A stretch of 61,664 nt of DNA from contig METM01000026.1 of assembly GCA_001772335.1 (NCBI GenBank), positions 1-61,664 on the forward strand, in the 5' to 3' direction. Each line of letters begins with the position of its first letter. The first letter of the stretch is position 1. The notes under the pieces are model-generated. The model did not search any database and was not told the DNA's origin. It worked only from the letters and a program-made list of their open reading frames with translations. This DNA comes from a candidate division WOR-1 bacterium RIFCSPHIGHO2_01_FULL_53_15. GTDB lineage: Bacteria; Margulisbacteria; WOR-1; O2-12-FULL-45-9; XYB2-FULL-48-7. The translations under genes were made by a program, and so were the position numbers. Positions 21,778 through 29,077 of the stretch are shown here, piece after piece.

Positions 21778-24527
21778 CTTTTAACTACCGTTAACTTGCC
21801 TTTGGAAAGCACTCTGCCATCGGCCATGACAAGATAAATATAGATTCCGTTGCCGACGACACTGCCACCGTCGGTCTGGCCGTTCCAGGTCACAGTGTTA
21901 TAGCCGGCCTGGCCGCCGTTCTCCGTTGAAGAATAAGTTTTCTTGACGATCATGTTGCCGGAGAGGTCATGGATCGTCAGCGTGATGGTCGACGGCTTTG
22001 ACAATGTGTAACCGATGGAGGTATTTCCGGCGGCCGGGTCGTACGGGTTCGGATAATTAAGCGATGTTCCCTGAACTGCGACTGCCGCAGCTCCCTGCAC
22101 ATAGAGTGGATAGACCTCCGCAGTCGTGCCGTTGCCTTGTGAGTCGAAGGCCTCGACCGTGATCCCGTGGATGCCGTTCGAGAGGGCGCTTGCTACCTCG
22201 TGGGTCGCGTAATAATTTGAGTCGGTATTGACGGTCGTCAAGGCGGCAGCGGTCCCGTCGACCGAGATCCTCGCGGAGGCAAGCCCGTGGGCGGAGACGA
22301 TCGTCATCTCGAATTTCGGTGTGGAAGAGATCGTGTCGCCGTTAAATAGCCGGTTGCCGCCGACCTTGATGGTAATGGTTGGCTTGTTCTCCGCCAGAGT
22401 AAAGGAGTAAGCGGAAACGCCTTCTGATGAAACATTGCCGACGCCGTCGGTCGTGCGCAGCCAGAGAGCGTGCGTGCCTGCGGAAACCGCACTGACGATC
22501 GTTATACTAAACGGTTCGCTCGTTGCGTTAAACGTGCCGTCGATCGCCTCGGCGGAGAGCCAGTTCCCCGTTCCGTCGATCCGGTATTCGACATTGATGA
22601 CGCCGCTATCGTCGCTGGCCACGCCGGTGAATGACGGGAATGGATCGGTCGTTGAATTGCTCGGCAGAGGCGTGACAGCCGAGGCCGGCGGATCGGAATC
22701 GACCGTGCCGCCGGTCGTGTTGAAAGTGAAGCTATAATCGGTGCCCATAGCGGCTGAACCCTCGTCTTTGGCAAGAGAGCCGGAAACGGTGATGGTATAA
22801 GTTTGCCCTTCAACAAAATTGCTCGAGTGGCTGACCGAAAGAATAGTATTAGAAGAATCGAGGAAGCGGGCGGTGATCGTGCCGACCGAAGGGCTGACCG
22901 TTACCCAACTATTTATGTCTGTGGTCAGCATCCGCTCACTGAAAGTGACGATGATGGGGCGGTTGAGAGAAACGGCGCTCTCGTTGCTGACGGGAGCAGT
23001 CGAACTGACCTCCGGTGAAACGCCTGGTATGAACGGATAAGTGAAGGTGAAGTTACGCATACTGCTTGAGCCGAGCCAGAACGAGGTGTAGACCGAGGCC
23101 GGCAGGCCCGCCTCATCGCTGACCTGGTCGCGGGCGTATTCAAAGAACGGCTTCGTGTCCCCGTCCGCCTCCAGCGAACCACCGGTCGTCTTGTAGAAGG
23201 TTTTGACATAGCCGTTGGAATAAACCTTATAGACCGAATAGCCGGTCGGGTACTGGACGGCCGGCCCCTGGCGGACGTAGGAAATAGAATTGATCTCCCG
23301 CAGGTAATTGTCGCCTAAGTGACTGGAGACAACAGCCGCGACGATCGGGTTGCCCTGGCTGTCCTCGAAGGACTCGATAGTCGCCCGGAAGGCGGTGTCA
23401 TTTGAAATATTCAGCGCGCCGCCGACTTCAGCGGTCGGGATATCGATCGGATAATCCTTGGTGGCGGCCGCCAGCGGGTTATAAGCCGGGTAGGCCATGA
23501 AGATAAATGTCTTGGTGTTCGATTCGGCGCTCAGTAAATTGTAAAGGGTCGTAAGATTGGCGGAACCGGTCGCGTCCGTGGGTTTCTTGACCGAATCGAG
23601 GAAGATAAAATTATAATTCTTGTAAAGGAACTGATAATTAAAGACCGAATCAGCGTCCTTGCTGGCCGCGTTATAGCCGTAAACGCTCTCGATCGAAGTG
23701 CCGCTCGTGAGCGGCTTGAAAGAGTTGGTGATCCAGTCGGTTGTGTATGAGCCGGTATTGATCTTATCGTAGAAGCCAGGGATCGGCATGTATTTATTAG
23801 CGATGTTCGAGGTCAGGTCGGCTGGTTTGTTGTTTAAAAGTTCAAGCCTCGGCTTAACCTTTGTTTCCGCTTGATCGCCGTACTTTGCGGCTGTGTCGGA
23901 ATCGACGATATTGCCATTGACCACCGTAAAAGCCACGCCATGGGTGTTTATATCGGTGACTTCTGAAGCAATAATGCTTGGCGCTTTGGAGTAGGCGATG
24001 CCGCGAGCGTTCTTGGTGTCTGGTGTTTTGCCTTCGGCGTAGCGCAGGTCATTAATGACGGCAAAATCAAAAAGATGCTCCCCGGTCGGCCGGGCGAGGG
24101 TCGTAAAAGTCGAAACCGGCGTGCCGGTCGGCGGATAGAGCGTACTGCCCGACTTGATCCGGTATTGATATGTCGTGTTGGGAAAAAGTCCCGACAGTGA
24201 CGCGCTGTGGTACTTGGTCGTGCCGGAGACCGTCGCCACGCCCGTCAGGCCGCCGACGCCGTAATAAATCTCGGTGCTCGCTTTTTCATCCGTCGTCGTC
24301 CAGGTGATGATGAACGAACTATCGGAGAGGGAAGTGGGTTCGACGTTGGTGATGAGGGCAGCATAAGCGGGAGCTAAAAAGAGGATCAGAAAACAGAAAA
24401 CAGAGAGAGAAAAACAGAAGGCAGATAAGCAGAAAACAGACAATTTCTGTTTATTCTGATGCTCTGATTTTCTAATCCTCTCATTCTGATTTTCTGATCC
24501 CCTGATATTCTTCCATTTATTTTTCAT
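21774..24527 (-). CDS. Secreted multidomain protein: FN3/phosphatase-like, Ig-like domains, FlgD-type tail
   Basis: 917 aa. Signal peptide about 33-56, encoded in part by CAGAAAAC-type word repeats. An FN3/purple-acid-phosphatase-N-like domain follows (ITWTTTDEKASTEIYYGV), then a metallophosphoesterase-like domain in which the expected DxH, GDxxD and GNHD motifs appear as INDLRY, NGNIVDSD and PGFYDK, so it is probably inactive. Next come Big_5-type and other Ig-like domains (about 510-800) and a FlgD/T9SS-like Ig tail (NYPNPYDPAAGNTSIGYTLS to the end). It lies between two outer-membrane-protein genes. It is probably a cell-surface protein; its function is not known. Confidence 0.8.
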   Translation of the reverse strand: MKNKWKNIRGSENQNERIRKSEHQNKQKLSVFCLSAFCFSLSVFCFLILFLAPAYAALITNVEPTSLSDSSFIITWTTTDEKASTEIYYGVGGLTGVATVSGTTKYHSASLSGLFPNTTYQYRIKSGSTLYPPTGTPVSTFTTLARPTGEHLFDFAVINDLRYAEGKTPDTKNARGIAYSKAPSIIASEVTDINTHGVAFTVVNGNIVDSDTAAKYGDQAETKVKPRLELLNNKPADLTSNIANKYMPIPGFYDKINTGSYTTDWITNSFKPLTSGTSIESVYGYNAASKDADSVFNYQFLYKNYNFIFLDSVKKPTDATGSANLTTLYNLLSAESNTKTFIFMAYPAYNPLAAATKDYPIDIPTAEVGGALNISNDTAFRATIESFEDSQGNPIVAAVVSSHLGDNYLREINSISYVRQGPAVQYPTGYSVYKVYSNGYVKTFYKTTGGSLEADGDTKPFFEYARDQVSDEAGLPASVYTSFWLGSSSMRNFTFTYPFIPGVSPEVSSTAPVSNESAVSLNRPIIVTFSERMLTTDINSWVTVSPSVGTITARFLDSSNTILSVSHSSNFVEGQTYTITVSGSLAKDEGSAAMGTDYSFTFNTTGGTVDSDPPASAVTPLPSNSTTDPFPSFTGVASDDSGVINVEYRIDGTGNWLSAEAIDGTFNATSEPFSITIVSAVSAGTHALWLRTTDGVGNVSSEGVSAYSFTLAENKPTITIKVGGNRLFNGDTISSTPKFEMTIVSAHGLASARISVDGTAAALTTVNTDSNYYATHEVASALSNGIHGITVEAFDSQGNGTTAEVYPLYVQGAAAVAVQGTSLNYPNPYDPAAGNTSIGYTLSKPSTITLTIHDLSGNMIVKKTYSSTENGGQAGYNTVTWNGQTDGGSVVGNGIYIYLVMADGRVLSKGKLTVVKR

Positions 24528-24529
24528 GT

Positions 24530-26455
24530 TTAAAACCTGTACGTCACCCCCAACGTCTGCACATATTTCACGTCAGAAAATTCAAACTGCTTGCTGCCGC
24601 CGGCCGGCGTCGGCTTGTTGCTGTAGGCCGCGGCGGTCGAGCCAGCGTCAACCGCCGAAAGATAATTGACCTCCCAGGCATCCTTCTTCGCGCCGAATGT
24701 ATAATAGACCGTCTTGCTCAAGTCGGCGTTCTGCGTGTCGAACTGGAGGAGATTGATGGCCGGCAGGGCGCTGACGCCGAACGCGCCGCTCACTTCGTAG
24801 CTCCAGAGGTTGAGGGTCGAACCGAGATCGAAGCGGGCCGGCAGGACGCCGTACTTGAAATATTTATTAATATTTTCAACTGTTGTCGGATCACCGCCGG
24901 CCAAGTTGGGCTTCATCATCAGCGACAGCCCAAAGCGCAGCCACCAGGGGAGGACAAAGACCCGGGTCTCAAAGCCGAGCCTGATAAAGCTCAAGTTGCT
25001 GATGACAAGATTGCCGGCTTCGACACTGCCGGGAATAGTGATGGGATTCTGGTTTGACTCATAATCAATGGCGATAAGGAACGGCTTTCTCAAGACCGCG
25101 CCCAGCCGCAGTCTTCTGGGCAGGGAATAATTTTTCTCCGGCTCAAGGAACAGTTTAGCGCTCCCGGCCTCGAATGTGGTGATCCAGCGGTCCGGCAGGA
25201 GATCGACCGTCTGCGATCCGCCGGGCAGGAGGAGGTCGCCCACGCTGCCGGCTTCAGCCGTGTCGTAATTGCGATAGCTGATATAGCTGGCCAGGCCGCT
25301 TCCCCGGAAATTGAGGGAGGAGCCCGAGATATTCTCGAGATCCAGCGCGACGCCGAACCAGTCGTTAACATCGTACATCATCCCCAGATCGAAGCGCGCC
25401 GCGCTGGCGCTGTAGAAACCCTGGTACTTTGATTCGCCGACCAGTTCGCCGGCCGGCAGTTTGATCTGTTTGCGGAGATAGCCGCTCGAGGTGCCATACT
25501 TGTCCGGATCGTTGATCCAGCCGGCCAGGTCGGACTCATTGTTGGGATCAAAATTCGGTGTGTAGAGGAAAATATCCGAGGTGCCGGCGGGGATGATCTC
25601 CTGCACCGTGTTGTCGATGTTGGCCGTCGCATTGACCGGTATCATGTTGAGTCCGACGTGAAATTTGTCAGTGCCGCCGGCCAGCGTCGCGGTGTAGGGC
25701 GACTGGACGTCAAAATTGTTGCGCAGGGCGCTGATGGAAGTAAGCGGGATGACCGCTTCCTGCGTGATAAACCCGCCCCAGAGCGGCCGGGTGCTTTCAT
25801 AGGTGGCGACCGTGCCGCTGCTCGAAAATGTGTATCTCAGTTTGCTGTCGGTCCCGATTTGCATATCACCGAGGGTCTGGCCGTTGAGGTTGGTCACGCT
25901 TTTTACAGTCGTGGGAAAATCGCCCGCCAGATTGATCTCTGCGCCGAACGGGTTGTTGGTCGCGAAGCCGAGGGTCAGCCAATCATTGATCTTTAACGCC
26001 GAGCTGAAAGAGAGGCCGGTTGGATTGGTGGCGTAGTTCAGGTTAGAGTCCACCGAGATCTCCCGGGCAGTAACGCCGCTGATATTGGCCGGCGCCCTGA
26101 AGAAGACGCCGTAAGTCCCGCCTTCGAGCGTGCCGCTCGATTCGCTTATATTCGTCGTCCGGCTGACGGCGTTCAAGCCGGCGGCGCTTGAGATCAGCAG
26201 GGACGACTCGGCGAGTTTCAGCTTGGCCAGCGTGGCGGGGTTAACAAGCACGCTCTTCATCCCCATCGGCAGGGCGGAGTAGGCGCCGCCAAAACCGGCG
26301 ATCGGATCTTCGGCCGGCGGCAATCTCAAATTGACGCTGCCGTAAGGGTAATTGACATCGGCCGCCAAAGCAGGAAAAACAAGACAAAAAATTAATGCGA
26401 TCGCGAGGAAACCGCCCCGATTTATCGGGGCAGGTTTCCGAGCATTAATATTCAT
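24530..26455 (-). CDS. Outer-membrane beta-barrel protein (TraF/PorV-like)
   Basis: 641 aa. It has an N-terminal signal peptide (GGFLAIALIFCLVFPALAA), then IAGFGGAYSALPMGMKSVLVNPATLAKLKLAES, the conserved N-terminal motif of PorV/FadL-like barrels, followed by alternating amphipathic strands to a terminal aromatic residue (GVTYRF). It is first in a minus-strand operon with the two genes downstream (2-bp gap). The promoter has TTGACA and TAGAAT with a 17-bp spacer and a 7-nt gap to the ATG, so a leaderless transcript is predicted. Confidence 0.85.
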   Translation of the reverse strand: MNINARKPAPINRGGFLAIALIFCLVFPALAADVNYPYGSVNLRLPPAEDPIAGFGGAYSALPMGMKSVLVNPATLAKLKLAESSLLISSAAGLNAVSRTTNISESSGTLEGGTYGVFFRAPANISGVTAREISVDSNLNYATNPTGLSFSSALKINDWLTLGFATNNPFGAEINLAGDFPTTVKSVTNLNGQTLGDMQIGTDSKLRYTFSSSGTVATYESTRPLWGGFITQEAVIPLTSISALRNNFDVQSPYTATLAGGTDKFHVGLNMIPVNATANIDNTVQEIIPAGTSDIFLYTPNFDPNNESDLAGWINDPDKYGTSSGYLRKQIKLPAGELVGESKYQGFYSASAARFDLGMMYDVNDWFGVALDLENISGSSLNFRGSGLASYISYRNYDTAEAGSVGDLLLPGGSQTVDLLPDRWITTFEAGSAKLFLEPEKNYSLPRRLRLGAVLRKPFLIAIDYESNQNPITIPGSVEAGNLVISNLSFIRLGFETRVFVLPWWLRFGLSLMMKPNLAGGDPTTVENINKYFKYGVLPARFDLGSTLNLWSYEVSGAFGVSALPAINLLQFDTQNADLSKTVYYTFGAKKDAWEVNYLSAVDAGSTAAAYSNKPTPAGGSKQFEFSDVKYVQTLGVTYRF

Positions 26456-26519
26456 TAAGTGAATTCTATTTTAACGATGCCTTTTTGTCAAGAAAAAACC
26501 GCCGTGCTATAATCATGCC
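26456..26519. promoter_or_regulatory. Compact divergent promoter, OMP operon and coaE
   Basis: Plus strand: TTGTCA (26485-26490), 17-bp spacer, extended -10 TGCTATAAT (TATAAT 26508-26513), 6 nt, ATG 26520. Minus strand: TTGACA (complement of 26486-26491), 17-bp spacer, TAGAAT (26463-26468), 7 nt, ATG 26455. The two -35 boxes overlap by 5 bp, so the promoters probably compete. Confidence 0.85.
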
Positions 26520-27110
26520 ATGAGAGTGATCGGGTTAACCGGGCCGATAGCGGCCGGCAAGGACGAGGCGGCCGCCGCCCTGAAAAAAATTGGGGCGCTG
26601 GTCATTGACGCCGATGAGATCGCCCACTCCCTCTATCAGCCGCAGTCCTCACTCTGGCACGAGCTGGTCAAGGCCTTTGGCTCAAAGATCCTCATGCGCG
26701 GCGGCAAGCTCAACCGCCACAAGCTCGGCGAGATTGTCTTCTCGGATAAAGAAAAGTTACAGCAGCTCAACAAGCTGGTCCATCCTCTGCTTAAAGAACA
26801 GATCGTAAAAATACTTGAAAGCCGCAAGCTATTGCCGCAAAGCCGGCAGAAAACGGTGGTCATAAATGCGGCGGTGCTCAAGGAGATCGGCCTGATCCCG
26901 CTGGTCGATGAGGTCTGGGTTGTTATGGCTTCGCGCGAGAGCAGGATCAAGCGGTTGTTCAAGTCCGGACTGGCGAAGGAAGAAGCGGCGCGGCATGTGA
27001 GCATTCAGGCCTCACAGAAAGAGTACCTTGCGCTCGCCGACAGGGTCATCAATAACGACGGCACGCTCAAACAGCTCCATGCAAAAATTCAAGCTCATCT
27101 CCAAGTTTAA
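26520..27110 (+). CDS. coaE: Dephospho-CoA kinase
   Basis: 196 aa, normal length. VIGLTGPIAAGKDEAAAAL is the P-loop, but the residue after GK is Asp instead of the usual Ser/Thr. DADEIAHSLY, GKLNRHKLGEIVFSD and LNKLVHPLL are the other CoaE landmarks. It phosphorylates dephospho-CoA in the last step of CoA synthesis. The uvrB start lies 32 nt inside its 3' end. The P-loop change deserves a check but the rest of the protein looks intact. Confidence 0.93.
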   Translation: MRVIGLTGPIAAGKDEAAAALKKIGALVIDADEIAHSLYQPQSSLWHELVKAFGSKILMRGGKLNRHKLGEIVFSDKEKLQQLNKLVHPLLKEQIVKILESRKLLPQSRQKTVVINAAVLKEIGLIPLVDEVWVVMASRESRIKRLFKSGLAKEEAARHVSIQASQKEYLALADRVINNDGTLKQLHAKIQAHLQV

Positions 27111-29052
27111 GCCGCAGGGGGACCAGCCGGAAGCCATTGGTAAATTGGTGGAGGGTTTAGAGGCCGGTCAAAAATATCAGACACTCCTCGGGATAACCGG
27201 CAGCGGCAAGACTTTTACCATGGCCAATGTGATCGAAAAAACCCAGCGTCCGACTCTTGTCATCTCCCCCAACAAGACGCTGGCCGCCCAGCTCTGCCAG
27301 GAGTTCCGCTCTTTCTTTCCGCAGAACGCCGTCGAGTTTTTCGTCAGCTACTACGATTATTACCAGCCGGAGGCCTACATTCCGCACACCGACACCTACA
27401 TCGAAAAAGATTCCTCGATCAATGAAGAACTCGACCGCCTGCGCCATGAGGCGACGATGTCGCTCCTCTCGCGACGCGACGTGATAGTTGTTGCTTCTGT
27501 CTCCTGCATCTACGGCCTGGGGACACCAAAGGATTACATGAAGGCGGTCATTTCTCTCAAGGTTGGCGAGGACTACGACCGCGAAGATCTGATTAAACAG
27601 CTCGTTTCGGTTAAATACAAAAGGAACGACTACGAGTTGAAGCGCGGGCGATTCCGCGTGCGCGGCGACGTGATCGAAATCCTGCCGGCCTATGAAAAGA
27701 ATCTCCTGCGTATCGAGTTAGAAGGGGAGAAACTCGCCCGGCTGACGGAACTTGAGCCGGTGGCGGGGAAAAAACTCTCGGAAAAGATCGAAGCGACGAT
27801 CTTCCCGGGAACCCATTATTTAACATTCGAAGATAGCATCAACGCGGCGCTCGAATCGATCAACCGGGAGCTGGCCGTCCAGCTTGACGAATTGAACAAA
27901 AAGAACAAGTTGGTCGAGGCCCAGCGGCTGGAACAGCGCACCAAATATGACATGGAGATGATCCGGGAAATGGGTTATTGTTCAGGCATTGAGAACTATT
28001 CGCGCCACTTTGACGGGCGCAAGCCGGGGGAACCACCCTCGACACTGCTCGACTATTTTCCGGAAGATTTCATGATCTTTATCGACGAATCGCACGTGAC
28101 CGTGCCCCAGCTTCACGCCATGTACGCGGGCGACAAGGCCAGAAAAGAGACGCTGATCGGCTACGGCTTTCGTCTCCCCTCGGCGCTCGACAACCGCCCG
28201 TTCAAGTTCGCAGAATTCGAGAAGCGCGTCAAGCAGGCGGTCTTCGTCTCGGCTACGCCGGGGATCTTTGAAAAGAAACATTCATCGCAGACAGTCGAGC
28301 AGATCATCCGGCCGACCGGCCTCGTTGATCCGGCGGTCGAGGTGAGACGGCCAGAGGGCCAGGTCGAAGACCTGCTCAAAGAGGTAAAGATACGAATAGA
28401 GAAAAAGGAGCGGGTGCTGGTAACGACGCTGACCAAGCGCATGGCCGAGGACCTGTCGGAATATATTAATGAGGCCGGCATCAAGGTTCGCTATCTCCAC
28501 TCCGATGTTGAGACGCTCGATCGGATCGAGATTTTGAGAGGTTTGCGGCTGGGCGAGTTCGATGTTCTGGTCGGCATCAATCTTTTGCGCGAGGGACTTG
28601 ACCTGCCCGAGGTTTCCCTCGTCGCCATTCTCGATGCTGACAAAGAGGGCTTCCTGCGCGGCGAAACTTCGCTCATCCAGACGATCGGCCGGGCTTCGCG
28701 CAATGTTAACGGTTTGGTTATTCTCTATGCGGAAAAGCAGACCGAGTCGATGAAGGCGGCTATCCGGGAAACTAACCGCCGGCGCAAGATCCAGATCGAG
28801 TTCAACGAAAAAAATAACATCACGCCGCAGACGATCGTCAAAGAGATCGCCGACATCTCCGACCGCATCCGCGAAAGCAAGTTAGCTGAGATTAAGCGTT
28901 TGAAGGACTTCATGCCCAAGCAGGAAGTGCCCGAACTGATCCGGGCGCTGGAAAACGAGATGCAGATGGCGGCGACCGAGCTCAACTTCGAAGCCGCGGC
29001 GGAGATACGCGACCGGATCAAGGAGCTGAAGAAGGCGTTTGGGATCAAGTGA
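27079..29052 (+). CDS. uvrB: Excinuclease ABC subunit B
   Basis: 657 aa from ATG 27079; the frame is open further upstream but MQKFKLISKFKPQGDQPEAI is the family N-terminus. It has Walker A GITGSGKTF, the beta-hairpin region YYDYYQPEAYIPHTDTYIEK, IDESHVTVPQ, helicase motif VI QTIGRASRN, and a C-terminal UVR motif (AATELNFEAAAEIRDRIKELK) that contacts UvrC. It is the damage-verifying ATPase of nucleotide excision repair. It overlaps coaE by 32 nt, so translation is probably coupled. Confidence 0.97.
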   Translation: MQKFKLISKFKPQGDQPEAIGKLVEGLEAGQKYQTLLGITGSGKTFTMANVIEKTQRPTLVISPNKTLAAQLCQEFRSFFPQNAVEFFVSYYDYYQPEAYIPHTDTYIEKDSSINEELDRLRHEATMSLLSRRDVIVVASVSCIYGLGTPKDYMKAVISLKVGEDYDREDLIKQLVSVKYKRNDYELKRGRFRVRGDVIEILPAYEKNLLRIELEGEKLARLTELEPVAGKKLSEKIEATIFPGTHYLTFEDSINAALESINRELAVQLDELNKKNKLVEAQRLEQRTKYDMEMIREMGYCSGIENYSRHFDGRKPGEPPSTLLDYFPEDFMIFIDESHVTVPQLHAMYAGDKARKETLIGYGFRLPSALDNRPFKFAEFEKRVKQAVFVSATPGIFEKKHSSQTVEQIIRPTGLVDPAVEVRRPEGQVEDLLKEVKIRIEKKERVLVTTLTKRMAEDLSEYINEAGIKVRYLHSDVETLDRIEILRGLRLGEFDVLVGINLLREGLDLPEVSLVAILDADKEGFLRGETSLIQTIGRASRNVNGLVILYAEKQTESMKAAIRETNRRRKIQIEFNEKNNITPQTIVKEIADISDRIRESKLAEIKRLKDFMPKQEVPELIRALENEMQMAATELNFEAAAEIRDRIKELKKAFGIK

Positions 29053-29077
29053 CGCCCGGGAGCTGAATAGCGGAGCG

